A stretch of DNA of 64,000 bases. Source: Rhizobium leguminosarum (lineage in GTDB: Bacteria; Pseudomonadota; Alphaproteobacteria; Rhizobiales; Rhizobiaceae). Of this stretch, positions 32,838 to 40,756 are shown piece after piece. The notes under the pieces are model-generated. The model was not told the DNA's origin and searched no databases. It saw only the letters and a program-made list of their open reading frames with translations. How positions within the stretch are numbered: position 1 is the stretch's first letter; each line of letters begins with the position of its first letter. Location of the stretch: contig NZ_MZMU01000012.1 in the NCBI RefSeq assembly GCF_004123835.1, positions 496,001 through 560,000 on the forward strand, written 5' to 3'. The translations under genes were made by a program, and so were the position numbers.

Positions 32838-33770
32838 TCAATCAATCCCCATGCCGCGCTTGGCCAGTGCGTTGCGGGCCGCCGCAGCGCCCCAGTCGTC
32901 GGAAATGTCCTGCCCCTCGATTTCGGTTTCGGCGATCGGCGTTGCCCGGATCAGCGGGACGGAGCCGAAAGGCAGGCCGTCGATGCGACCGGGGTCGCGG
33001 CTCAGCATGATGCGGGTCATCGGGCGGTAATCCTCGGTCAGCCGGCAGAACAGGATGGCGCCGTGCTTCTCGACATCGCGGGCGACACGATAACCGTCTG
33101 CCACGAGGTCTCCGATGTTGATCAGCAGGTTCGCCCAGTTTTCGATCCCGGCCGCATCCAGTGTCGCGGCGTCGAATTCCATGAAAAGCTCGCATTCGAC
33201 GCCGTTCTCCGGCTCGGATATGCCGGCCCAAGGGGTCGACAGCCCGTCGGTGGCAAGTGTCAGCCTTTCCGGCGCATGGATGGCGAGGATGCGGCGATGC
33301 GGGCCGAACCATTTCGTCTGGGCGTGAATGTTGGCCGTTCCGCGCTCGACGGCAAAGTCCTCCTGCAGCGTGCCGCGGCTCTGCCAGAAGATGCGCCGCA
33401 CAGCGGCAGCGGTCTCGTAGATCGGGTCGTCGGGGCCGCGTGGCACGATCATCTGGTCATAACTGGTTTCGAGCGTGATCTTCGCCTGCATGAACGGAAA
33501 TTTCGGCTTTTTCCAGCGGATCACCACCTTGTTGAAACGCGGCACCTCTGAGGCTTCGAGCTTTTCGACGACATCGGCGATGATGTCGAGCGGATGCCTG
33601 GAATCCTCCGGGACATGCTTTCCCTCGGCATCGAGGTAGCCGCCCGTCCGGGAGGAATGCCCAGCCTGCATCGTGGTGGCGGTCCAATCGCCGCTGACCG
33701 CGCCCGCCGGCGCCTTGCCGAGAGCCGGGGCAAGTTCCCGGATCGCATCGTCAATCGAATAGGATGCCAC
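32838..33770 (-). CDS. Conserved protein of unknown function
   Basis: The protein has 310 residues from GTG 33770, chosen because GGAGGGG lies just upstream; the open frame extends to 33857 but without a ribosome site. There is no signal peptide, membrane segment or familiar catalytic motif. It is rich in beta-strand-like stretches (FNKVVIRWKKPKFPFMQAKI, AILFCRLTEDYRPMTRI) and Trp residues. I do not recognise the family. It stands between the SRPBCC gene (convergent) and a TetR gene (same strand, 144 bases upstream), which gives no clear hint. Confidence 0.6.
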   Translation of the reverse strand: MASYSIDDAIRELAPALGKAPAGAVSGDWTATTMQAGHSSRTGGYLDAEGKHVPEDSRHPLDIIADVVEKLEASEVPRFNKVVIRWKKPKFPFMQAKITLETSYDQMIVPRGPDDPIYETAAAVRRIFWQSRGTLQEDFAVERGTANIHAQTKWFGPHRRILAIHAPERLTLATDGLSTPWAGISEPENGVECELFMEFDAATLDAAGIENWANLLINIGDLVADGYRVARDVEKHGAILFCRLTEDYRPMTRIMLSRDPGRIDGLPFGSVPLIRATPIAETEIEGQDISDDWGAAAARNALAKRGMGID

Positions 33771-33914
33771 GTCGCCCCTCCGCCTTCGCCCAAAGATCGT
33801 ATCCCCAGCGGCCGATCGGCCGCGAGCAGAAGCTAGCGCGGAGGCGTCGACGATCAATAGCGGCAGCGTCGATCTGCGCGGGCAGGGTGGTGACAGGACT
33901 TTGCTGGGATTGCT

Positions 33915-34529
33915 CTATGCGCCGCAGAGCTTTCTGAACGCGCTCATGGCGGCGGCGGCTCGCGCTCGGATATTCTCGTCCGACGGTTCCGGCAGCGTGC
34001 GGTTCACCCGCCTGATCTGCAGATCGCCGATGAGCAGGCTTAGAAACCATTCGGCCGCCACACCTGCCGATGGCGCCGCCAGCGCTGTCGTTTCAAGGCC
34101 GCGGCCGATCAGCTTCTCGATCAGCGGAAAGACGCTATCGCGGCCGGCGGCAGCGATCGTCGCTCCCAGTTCGCCGCTTTCGTCGGCGGCGGCGGCCCGG
34201 TTCAGGGAGATTGCCTTGTCGCCGAGCAGCATCGAAAGCAGGATCGGTGCGACATGGACGAGGGTTTCCAGGGCATCCACCTCGTCCCTTATCGCCGCAT
34301 CGAGCGCCGCTTTCGTCGCCCCGGCATTGCTTTCGACCATCGTCTTGAAGAGGCCATTCTTGTCGCCGTACCAGCGATAGAGTGTTTCATTGGAGGCTTT
34401 CGCCGCCTTGGCGATGTCGAGCATCGACGTGCTGCGGTAGCCTCTTTCCTTCAGAAGCTCGTAGGCCGCCGTCTCGATCTCGGCTTGACGCCTGGTCTTC
34501 GTGTCTTCCCGCATTCCGGCCACTCGCAT
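33915..34529 (-). CDS. TetR-family transcriptional regulator
   Basis: The protein has 204 residues (start 34529, or ATG 34514). The helix-turn-helix reads SMLDIAKAAKASNETLYRWYGDKNGLF, then a TetR ligand domain. It is divergent from the DUF1772-like membrane protein gene at 34605. The 75-base gap contains GTAC-bearing repeats and a TACGCC/GGCGTA inverted repeat, so this protein probably represses both genes. Confidence 0.88.
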   Translation of the reverse strand: MRVAGMREDTKTRRQAEIETAAYELLKERGYRSTSMLDIAKAAKASNETLYRWYGDKNGLFKTMVESNAGATKAALDAAIRDEVDALETLVHVAPILLSMLLGDKAISLNRAAAADESGELGATIAAAGRDSVFPLIEKLIGRGLETTALAAPSAGVAAEWFLSLLIGDLQIRRVNRTLPEPSDENIRARAAAAMSAFRKLCGA

Positions 34530-34544
34530 CGTCTTGACGATAAC

Positions 34545-34586
34545 CGTACAATCTTATACGCCTATGTAAAGGCGTACAAAATAGTA
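34545..34586. promoter_or_regulatory. Putative TetR operator
   Basis: TACGCC (34557-34562) and GGCGTA (34571-34576) form an inverted repeat with an eight-base spacer, flanked by CGTACAA direct repeats (34545 and 34574). This lies in the divergent promoter region of the TetR and membrane protein genes. Confidence 0.5.
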
Positions 34587-34604
34587 CGGATTTGGAGAAA
34601 AGCG

Positions 34605-35093
34605 ATGCGCAGCACGGTTCTGGGACTGTCGGTAACATCGGTCGTCTTCTCAGGCGCGATCTTCGGCTTCTTCTACGCCTGGGTCTGTTCGACGATGTGG
34701 GGGCTCGACCGGACCGATCCGCGGGTGGCGATCGCGGCCATGCAGGCGATGAATGCGTCGGTCCGCAACGCGGTGTTTTTCCCGGCCTTCTTCCTCACGC
34801 CCGTTATTCTCGGGCTGACTGCTGCAGCCGCTCATTTTAGCGGCCGCGGAGCGGCGGCTTTCTGGTTCTGCGCGGCGGCGGCCATCTATCTGGTTTTCGG
34901 GCTGATGCTCACATTTGCAGTCAACGTACCGATGAACGAGGCACTGGCCGCCACTGCCGTTCCTGGCGACATCGCGGCGGCGCGGGATATCTGGCGGGAC
35001 TATTCGCAGCGATGGCAGGTCTGGAACCAGGCGAGGGCGCTGGCTTCCGGAATAGCCCTGGCTTTTGCAGCTTTGGGAGTGTCAAGGCTATGA
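34605..35093 (+). CDS. DUF1772-type membrane protein
   Basis: The protein has 162 residues from ATG 34605 behind GGAGAAAAGCG. It has four membrane segments: SVVFSGAIFGFFYAWV, AVFFPAFFLTPVILGLTAAA, FWFCAAAAIYLVFGLMLTFA and a C-terminal one. The motif VPMNEAL between segments 3 and 4 is typical of the DUF1772 family, which includes fungal anthrone oxygenase-like proteins. Bacterial members are mostly uncharacterised and usually sit beside a TetR gene, as here. A substrate cannot be named. Confidence 0.82.
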   Translation: MRSTVLGLSVTSVVFSGAIFGFFYAWVCSTMWGLDRTDPRVAIAAMQAMNASVRNAVFFPAFFLTPVILGLTAAAAHFSGRGAAAFWFCAAAAIYLVFGLMLTFAVNVPMNEALAATAVPGDIAAARDIWRDYSQRWQVWNQARALASGIALAFAALGVSRL

Positions 35094-35129
35094 CGGCTTC
35101 GCCCCGATCACACCGAAGACGCTCGGCGG

Positions 35130-35822
35130 TTAGCGGATTCGAGAGGCGAGGCTTGCATCGATAGGCGCGATCTCGGAAAAGAACGTCAAGCCTCGTTCCT
35201 TCAGCACTTCGACCGTATCGGCGTCGGCGGTGCTCGGATGCCCTGCGAAGGGAGGCTCTGGTGCATATTCCATCTGCAGCTGGACTTCCTTGGCCAGATC
35301 AACGCCGCCAAGCTCGGCCAGGAGGCGAAAGCCGAAATCGATACCAGCGGTAACGCCGCCGCCCGTCAGCCGGTTTCTGTCCAGGACCACCCTGTCTTCC
35401 GCGGCGAGCGCACCAAAAACCGGCAGCCGGTGGAGCGAGGCCCAATGAGTTGTGGCCCTGTATCCGATCAGCAAGCCTACCGCCGCAAGCACCAGCGTAC
35501 CGGTGCATACGGCGGTCAGGAACCTGCATTGCGGCGCCTGCTGCCGCAGGAACTCCAGGAGACCTGGATCCTGCATGGCATCCACGTGTCCCGGTCCGCC
35601 TGGCACGACGATGATGTCAAGCTGAGGACAATCCACATAGGTCAGGGTGGGAAGGATAGTGAGGCCGCTCGCACTTTTGACAGGCCGGAGCTCATGACTG
35701 AGGAGTTGGCAATCGGCGCCGGGCAGGCGCGTCAGAACCTCCCACGGCCCGGTGAGATCCAGCTGGGTCAGGTCAGGGAATAAGACGAACCCGATGCGGG
35801 TGGCTTCCATTGCGCGGCTCAC
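35130..35822 (-). CDS. DJ-1/PfpI-family protein, isocyanide hydratase-like
   Basis: The protein has 230 residues, start GTG 35822 behind GGGAGATTTCG (ATG 35810 is possible). The nucleophile elbow reads FLTAVCTGTLVLAAVGLL with Cys, followed by GYRATTHWASLHRLPVFG and a VVLDRNRLTGGGVTAGIDFGFRL stretch. These are the marks of the cyclohexyl-isocyanide hydratase branch of the DJ-1 superfamily (also N-terminal domains of GATase1-AraC regulators). It is a stand-alone enzyme here, in the cytoplasm. True isocyanide hydration is not proven for most relatives. Confidence 0.82.
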   Translation of the reverse strand: MSRAMEATRIGFVLFPDLTQLDLTGPWEVLTRLPGADCQLLSHELRPVKSASGLTILPTLTYVDCPQLDIIVVPGGPGHVDAMQDPGLLEFLRQQAPQCRFLTAVCTGTLVLAAVGLLIGYRATTHWASLHRLPVFGALAAEDRVVLDRNRLTGGGVTAGIDFGFRLLAELGGVDLAKEVQLQMEYAPEPPFAGHPSTADADTVEVLKERGLTFFSEIAPIDASLASRIR

Positions 35823-35894
35823 CGAAATCTCCCATCTGCAGTGCGGTCGCCCAAGGCGACTCCTTCTACCGGAGTATTTCCGTTTTTCTCCGAG

Positions 35895-35960
35895 TCACGC
35901 AAAGGTTTGTCTTCTGTTTTGCGCAATCCCGGACGCAAAGCCGCTTCCAAGCACGCGCTC
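35895..35960. repeat. Diverged copy of a rhizobial repeat
   Basis: TTTTGCGCAATCCCGGACGC followed by AAAGCCGCTTCCA matches the minus strand of the repeat at 60722-60836 (ACGCAATTCCCGACGGAAAA, CCGCTTCGCA). The rest of the gap 35823-36075 shows no gene. Confidence 0.5.
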
Positions 35961-36075
35961 CCGTCGCTAATGGGCCCTTGATCGTGGGGGATTTCCCTTT
36001 CACGACGTCATGCGCCCAGGTTTCTGGGCGCAAAGGAGTTTCTTGCTTGGAGAAGATGAGGCGCGCCTGCGGCGC

Positions 36076-36249
36076 TTATTTGCTTCCATCGTTCGGCCGC
36101 GCCTTGGCGCTGTCGTTGTTGGTCGACGAGGCGGTTTTTCCGTCCGGTTGCTGCCCGAAATATGTGCCGCCGAGATGGCCGCCGGCGCTAGTGTTCTTGA
36201 CCTGCCGTTCGGCGCGTTTCTGAAGTTCACGGACGTTGGTCTTGCTCAT
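36076..36249 (-). CDS. Small hydrophilic protein of unknown function
   Basis: The protein has 57 residues from ATG 36249 behind AAAAGGAGCCGAAA, a strong ribosome site. It reads MSKTNVRELQKRAERQVKN, then a Gly-rich SAGGHLGGTYFGQ and a disordered polar tail. No membrane segment or known motif is present. It is divergent from two other small hydrophilic proteins at 36468 and 36670; this trio may be stress-related, which is a guess. Confidence 0.6.
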   Translation of the reverse strand: MSKTNVRELQKRAERQVKNTSAGGHLGGTYFGQQPDGKTASSTNNDSAKARPNDGSK

Positions 36250-36467
36250 TTTCGGCTCCTTTTCGAGGTTCACGACCTCTGGACAACCGATCACGGGCGA
36301 CACCGTTCCATATTTTCCGGGAACCCTTCGTCCGGCCGCCGGTTCCTCCACCATGAGATTCCTGGCCGTCATCGCCGCCGCCGCTGCGCCACGCTGCCTC
36401 GATCCGGTAATGGCGGGAACACTTGGCGATCTTTCCGGTTTTCCCTTCTCAACAAGGAGAAACGAAG

Positions 36468-36668
36468 ATGGGCATGACGACCCCCAAGGACGGTGCACCC
36501 GGCACCACCGATCAATCCCCCCGCTGGGAAGGGCCGAAGGGAAACACCCCGCGCGGCTATCTCAAACCCAAGGACGATCCGGACAAAAACCGCGATGCCA
36601 ACGGCGAGAACAACAGCGACCCCGAGATGAACGACATCTCCGACGCGCTGAAGCAGAAAGGCGAGTGA
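36468..36668 (+). CDS. Small hydrophilic, probably disordered protein
   Basis: The protein has 66 residues from ATG 36468 behind AAGGAGAAACGAAG. It is rich in Asp, Lys, Pro and Asn with no hydrophobic core (PRGYLKPKDDPDKNRDANG), so it is likely unstructured. It ends two bases before the next small gene and forms an operon with it. The composition resembles bacterial hydrophilin-like or desiccation-stress proteins, but there is no motif to prove this. Confidence 0.62.
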   Translation: MGMTTPKDGAPGTTDQSPRWEGPKGNTPRGYLKPKDDPDKNRDANGENNSDPEMNDISDALKQKGE

Positions 36669-36669
36669 C

Positions 36670-36876
36670 ATGGGCAATCCGAAAAAGGACGCCGCCGGCC
36701 AGTTCGCCAAATCCCAGGCCGACAGGAAGAGTACCGGTGTCGCCAGCGCCAAGCCGACCGTGATCACCGGCTCGGAGGATGCCACGGTGAACAAGAACCC
36801 GCCGGGCAAGAAGGCCGGTAAGGACTGGGACATCAACTACGATCCCGCCGATATGAACGAGGGGCGCATGCGGTAG
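36670..36876 (+). CDS. Small hydrophilic, probably disordered protein
   Basis: The protein has 68 residues from ATG 36670, two bases after the preceding stop. It begins MGNPKKDAAGQFAKSQADRK and ends DWDINYDPADMNEGRMR, with a basic, disordered first half. Function unknown. It is co-transcribed with the gene at 36468. Confidence 0.58.
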   Translation: MGNPKKDAAGQFAKSQADRKSTGVASAKPTVITGSEDATVNKNPPGKKAGKDWDINYDPADMNEGRMR

Positions 36877-36997
36877 GGCAGCGCTATTTCTAACGAGGCC
36901 ATGGATAAAGTCCGGTTGGACGGTGCGTCCATAGTGCGCCGTTTACGCTTGAGTTGTCAGCCCTTCAGGCATCCGTGAAGGAGCCCGCAAACTTGCA

Positions 36998-37549
36998 TTG
37001 AAATTAACCGAGCATTTCAATACCAATTTCCCATTGGACTATAATCCCGTAGACAAATGGGCGTTTATTCGCGCCAAGAGGGAAGATTATGATGAGGCTT
37101 TGGGCACACTCATTTTGGTATTGCTCGCATCCGGCGCTGGAGCCGAGCAGACGTCGTTGATAGCAAGACTTCAGGATAACGACCTCTATGAAAGAGGGAC
37201 AAATTGCCAAGGCGCTTATTATCGATTTTCCAATAATCAGATGATTCTGTTCGGCGGCGACGAGCCGCAGGTTTATTCGCGGGATATCACGCTGTTGCAA
37301 AAGGAAAATTCGGTTGTTGTCACCGATCAAAGCCCGGGAAAATTTACCTTGAATTCGGTATTTACGTTCTCCGGTGACCAGAAGTTCGTAACGTATGCCG
37401 ACTTTTACTACGATCCCGAGCCCACCGAGCAGCAGTGGCGCCAGATGGATATGAAAGCCGGAGATGCCAAGGCGGAGTTTCAAGCCTATCGCGACTCCCT
37501 GAAAGGCATGCCACAGATGGAGGTTTGCCCACGCAAGCATGCATCGTAG
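36998..37549 (+). CDS. Probable secreted protein of unknown function, start uncertain
   Basis: The open frame gives up to 183 residues from TTG 36998, but the first 35 lack the features of a normal start. Within the frame ALGTLILVLLASGAGAEQT looks like a signal peptide. A well-placed ATGATG at 37089, behind AGAGGGAAGATT, lies one frame away and would give MMRLW directly before that hydrophobic stretch. A single lost base near 37100 may have separated start and body, or the gene may start at an internal TTG. The mature part (NCQGAYYRFSNNQMILFGGD) has no known motif. Codon use is less GC-rich than the neighbours. Confidence 0.45.
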   Translation: MKLTEHFNTNFPLDYNPVDKWAFIRAKREDYDEALGTLILVLLASGAGAEQTSLIARLQDNDLYERGTNCQGAYYRFSNNQMILFGGDEPQVYSRDITLLQKENSVVVTDQSPGKFTLNSVFTFSGDQKFVTYADFYYDPEPTEQQWRQMDMKAGDAKAEFQAYRDSLKGMPQMEVCPRKHAS

Positions 37550-37597
37550 CTCCGGAAAGCAGCGGCTCATACCAGAAGGCCGCCGCAATGGATCAAT

Positions 37598-38488
37598 CTA
37601 CCCACCAAAATAAGCCTGGTGGTCGATATCGGCGAGCAGGCCGGGCTCTGCCGGCTGCCAGCCGAGGAGGGCGCGGGTGTGGGCGCTCGAGGTCGGCACG
37701 TCGAAGCCGGCAAACATTCCGAACCAGCCGAAATGCTCTGCCGCCTCTTCCCGCGACAGCGAGACGGCCGGCACGTTGAGCCGCCGGGCGATGAGCTCGG
37801 CGATCTCCCGGAATGCCACACCTTCTTCCGCCACCGCCAGGAACGGACCGCCGACAGCGCCGCGCTCCAGCGCCAGGCGATAGACGCGGGCGGCATCGAG
37901 CCTGTGCACGGCCGGCCAGCGATTGGCCCCGTCGCCGATATAGGCGGAGACGCCCTTCCGCCGGGCGGTATCGATCAGGATCGGCACGAAGCCGTGGTCG
38001 CCGTGGCCGTGCACCGAGGGCGGGAGCCGGACGGTGGAGGCGCGCACGCCGCGGGCGACAAGCGATACTGCGGTGATTTCGGAGGCACGGGGATAGGTTT
38101 CGGTCGAAGGCATCGGCGGGTCCTTCTCGGTGCCGATGCGGCCCGGCGCGTGGCCGAGGCCTGCCGTCACCAGCAGCGGACGGCTGGAACCGCGCAGCGC
38201 TTCGCCGAGCGCTTCGATGGCGCGCCGGTCGGCGGCGCAGTTTTCGGCGAATTTCGAGAAATCATGGTTGAAGGCCGTGTGGATGACGCCGTCCGCCCCG
38301 GTCGCGCCGCGTTGCAAGCCCTCCAGGTCGTCGAGCGTGCCGCGCTGGACTTCTGTGCCTGATGCCGCCAGTTCGGCCGCTCCCTTGTCCGAGCGCGCAA
38401 GACCAAGCACCTGGTGGCCGCCGGCGATCAATTCATTGACGACGGCCGAGCCGACCCATCCGGTGGCTCCAGTGACGAATACGCGCAT
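37598..38488 (-). CDS. NAD(P)-dependent epimerase/reductase (extended SDR family)
   Basis: The protein has 296 residues from ATG 38488 behind AGGAGACATCGAC; a much longer open frame upstream is spurious. The Rossmann glycine motif GATGWVGSAV lies at residues 7-16. A VHRLDAARVYRLALERG motif and C-terminal LGWQP are typical of the SDR_a5/YwnB-like reductases. The usual Tyr-x-x-x-Lys catalytic pair is not evident, as in several members of this atypical group. It is divergent from the XRE regulator at 38579, with operator-like repeats between them. Confidence 0.85.
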   Translation of the reverse strand: MRVFVTGATGWVGSAVVNELIAGGHQVLGLARSDKGAAELAASGTEVQRGTLDDLEGLQRGATGADGVIHTAFNHDFSKFAENCAADRRAIEALGEALRGSSRPLLVTAGLGHAPGRIGTEKDPPMPSTETYPRASEITAVSLVARGVRASTVRLPPSVHGHGDHGFVPILIDTARRKGVSAYIGDGANRWPAVHRLDAARVYRLALERGAVGGPFLAVAEEGVAFREIAELIARRLNVPAVSLSREEAAEHFGWFGMFAGFDVPTSSAHTRALLGWQPAEPGLLADIDHQAYFGG

Positions 38489-38532
38489 GTCGATGTCTCC
38501 TGATTTGAGGCGACAGATATCGGACGGGCTGA

Positions 38533-38564
38533 TATCATGGTAAAGTAGTGACTTTATCATGGTA
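38533..38564. promoter_or_regulatory. XRE-type operator: 22-base direct repeat around an inverted repeat
   Basis: TATCATGGTA occurs at 38533-38542 and 38555-38564, exactly 22 bases (two helix turns) apart. TAAAGT and ACTTTA (38541-38546, 38551-38556) form an inverted repeat between them. This lies between the epimerase and XRE regulator genes and could bind the regulator cooperatively. Confidence 0.6.
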
Positions 38565-38578
38565 TAAAAGCTAACAGG

Positions 38579-39403
38579 ATGAGTGCATTCACCACCGCGG
38601 ACAATCGGCTGGGCGCCTATCTCAAGGACCGTCGCACCAGGCTCGATCCCGCCGCCCTCGGCTTTGCGGCTGAGCGCCGCCGCACGCCCGGGCTTCGCCG
38701 CGAGGAGGTGGCGAGCCGCGCCAATATCAGCCCGACCTGGTACACCTGGCTGGAGCAGGGCCGCGGCGGCGCGCCATCGGCCGACGTGCTCGACCGGATC
38801 GCCCGCGCCCTGATGCTGACCGATATCGAGCGCGAACATCTCTTCCTGATCGGCCTCGGCCGGCCGCCGGAGGTGCGCTATCGCAAGGAGGAGGGCATCA
38901 CGCCGCGATTGCAGGGCGTGCTCGACGCGCTGGACCCGAGCCCAGCGCTGATCCGCACCGCGATCTGGGACGTGGTCGGCTGGAACCGGGCGGCGACCGT
39001 GCTGCTCACCGATTACGGCGCCCTGCCGCCGGAAGAGCGCAACGTGCTGCGCTTCATTTTTCTCGATCCGCGCGTGCGCGCCGCCCAATACGACTGGGAG
39101 AGCGTCGCCCGCTTCGTCGTCGCCGCCTTCCGGGTGGATGCGGCGCGCGCGGGCGCGGCCGCCGAGGTGGAGCCGCTGATCGACGAACTCTGCCACAAGA
39201 GCCCGGAATTCCTCGCCATGTGGCGCGACAACGACGTGCGCACCCACGGCGAGGGCGCTAAACACATAAAACATCCCGTGCTCGGCCTGCTCTCCTTCGA
39301 ATATTCCGCCTTCCAGGTGGACGGCCGGCCCGATCTCAGCATGGTGGTGTACAATCCGGCGACGGCGGAGGATGCGGCGAAGATCAAGGGTTTGCTGGGG
39401 TGA
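38579..39403 (+). CDS. XRE-family regulator with MmyB-like ligand domain
   Basis: The protein has 274 residues from ATG 38579. The helix-turn-helix region has the characteristic RRRTPGLRREEVASRANISPTWYTWLEQGR. After residue 105 follows the MmyB-like (PAS-like) sensor domain with GWNRAATVLLTDYGALP and HPVLGLLSFEYSAFQVDGRPDL. This class typically controls a divergent reductase of the SDR or aldo/keto type, here the gene at 37598, responding to a small lipid or metabolite. Confidence 0.9.
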   Translation: MSAFTTADNRLGAYLKDRRTRLDPAALGFAAERRRTPGLRREEVASRANISPTWYTWLEQGRGGAPSADVLDRIARALMLTDIEREHLFLIGLGRPPEVRYRKEEGITPRLQGVLDALDPSPALIRTAIWDVVGWNRAATVLLTDYGALPPEERNVLRFIFLDPRVRAAQYDWESVARFVVAAFRVDAARAGAAAEVEPLIDELCHKSPEFLAMWRDNDVRTHGEGAKHIKHPVLGLLSFEYSAFQVDGRPDLSMVVYNPATAEDAAKIKGLLG

Positions 39404-39432
39404 AATGCGTCACCATCATCCGTACGTCTGCG

Positions 39433-39721
39433 ATGCCGAGAGTGGCCGTTGAAGACAATGAGCGCATGAGCCTGGGCTTGCCGCATCAGCCAAAGCAGAC
39501 TGCTGCGGGCGGCGACGCTTCGCAATCCCGATCCCGCCAATTTCGTGACGCAATCCGCATTGCCTGAGGCGGATGCCATCATCGCCGAAACGGAGGTCAT
39601 CAAGCCATCGGAACGCGATTACCGGCGCATTCGCGAACTTCTGGAAAATCCGCCTCAGCCGAATGAAAAATGCTGGCTGCCGCCGGAGCCTTTCCTAAAC
39701 CGATATGACGGCTTGTCATGA
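39433..39721 (+). pseudogene. Frameshifted DUF1778 (TacA-type) antitoxin remnant
   Basis: The beginning (MPRVAVEDNERMSLGLPHQ) and, in another frame, LLRAATLRNPDPANFVTQSA, then EADAIIAETEVIKPSERDYR and ELLENPPQPNEK, match a DUF1778 antitoxin with ribbon-helix-helix start. The frame changes at about 39500 (two bases short of CAGACGCTGCTG). A second disturbed region near 39670 hides LLAAA behind a frame change that reverts before FLNRYDGLS. The GNAT toxin that normally follows is absent. The product is almost surely non-functional. Confidence 0.62.
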
Positions 39722-39820
39722 ACAGCCGATCGCAAATCCTTCGATCCCGCGACAATGGCGGCTGCATCAAACGCGATCAGCGGTCATTCTTAGTGTGCAA
39801 CGGCGCGCCGATTGCGACCC

Positions 39821-40231
39821 CTACTTGACGACCTTCACGTCGGCCACGCCTTCTACGATGCGGCCACGCTCTTCGGGCGTCCTGAGAATGAACTTGTCAC
39901 TGCCGACGTAGCCTGGGTGCGATGTGTAATAGACAGCAACGCCATTCGCTTTGACTTTGTCGCATTTCATCTTCATGCCGCCTGAATCGACGACAATCGG
40001 CTGGTGGATAATCTCGGTGCGCCCATGCTTGGGCTGCTCCACGATATCTACACGGGGATAGTCAATAAACTTGCAGCCGCCATTGAGGTGAGCGTTCTGC
40101 AGCACCAACGTCTTTTCGCCGCTACGTGCTGTCATGCGGTGAGAATCGTGTTTGACATTTGACGTCGTCGTACAGCTCGAAAGAGAGATCATCGCGACTG
40201 CCAATATCGAATATGTAAGAATACTTTTCAC
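39821..40231 (-). CDS. Putative lipoprotein of unknown function
   Basis: The protein has 136 residues from GTG 40231 behind GAGGGTTTATA. The signal sequence ends in the lipobox LSSC (Cys20), so it is a lipoprotein of the cell envelope. The mature part (HLNGGCKFIDYPRVDIVEQPKHG, then GVAVYYTSHPGYVGSDKFIL) looks like a small beta-rich domain; similar periplasmic proteins occur in rhizobia, but no function is known to me. It appears monocistronic. Confidence 0.72.
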   Translation of the reverse strand: MKSILTYSILAVAMISLSSCTTTSNVKHDSHRMTARSGEKTLVLQNAHLNGGCKFIDYPRVDIVEQPKHGRTEIIHQPIVVDSGGMKMKCDKVKANGVAVYYTSHPGYVGSDKFILRTPEERGRIVEGVADVKVVK

Positions 40232-40386
40232 TATAAACCCTCAACTTTTGCTTGAACAAACCTTGAATTTTTCGAGAAGTCAAGCAGAGTGCAAGCTCTG
40301 GATTGAGCCTTGTTCCGCTTCCAGCAATTATTGTCGACTTAAAACGGAACAGTGACGCGCTTGGAGAAACTTGCTCCTGGTTCAAC

Positions 40387-40593
40387 ATGACGCCCGGCCT
40401 TGCCGACGCGGGTAGACAAGAATGCCTGACGCCGGATGGCGTATCTCTCAAACTCGACATCCTCTCGGGATGGGGGCATGGGGAAAGCTATACCGCCGTC
40501 GAGATCAAACGCCGCCCGGTCGAGCTCAAGGAGATGATCCCGCTGCCGGAATTGATCGATCCGTCGTCATGGGGAGTTACCGTCAGCGATTGA
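40387..40593 (+). CDS. Short conserved protein or remnant; its 3' part recurs at 46510
   Basis: The frame gives 68 residues from ATG 40387 (an earlier TTG is possible; no good ribosome site is present). The last 35 residues, ESYTAVEIKRRPVELKEMI then PLPELIDPSSWGV, are repeated with few changes in the translation of 46510-46608. The two copies suggest a genuine small protein family or a mobile sequence. Function unknown, and the start is unsure. Confidence 0.4.
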   Translation: MTPGLADAGRQECLTPDGVSLKLDILSGWGHGESYTAVEIKRRPVELKEMIPLPELIDPSSWGVTVSD

Positions 40594-40756
40594 CGGGGGC
40601 AGCGTCGCCCGCGCGCCGCCGAGACGCGCTGCCCACGCATGACAAAGCTGTGAAAAGCTAAAATACCACTCATACTAGAAAATCCATTGACCTCCCGTGC
40701 CCCGGCTGCTTTCCTTCCGATAGACCAAGGCGAATGGATCTTGAAGGAGATATCCA

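Noticed and set aside
38489..39274. Upstream extension of the epimerase frame to 558 codons
   Set aside because: The extension lies opposite the XRE regulator gene; the Rossmann motif and ribosome site put the start at 38488.
39722..39820. A start of the TacT toxin after the antitoxin remnant
   Set aside because: No frame there reads as a GNAT toxin start and the next real gene is on the opposite strand.
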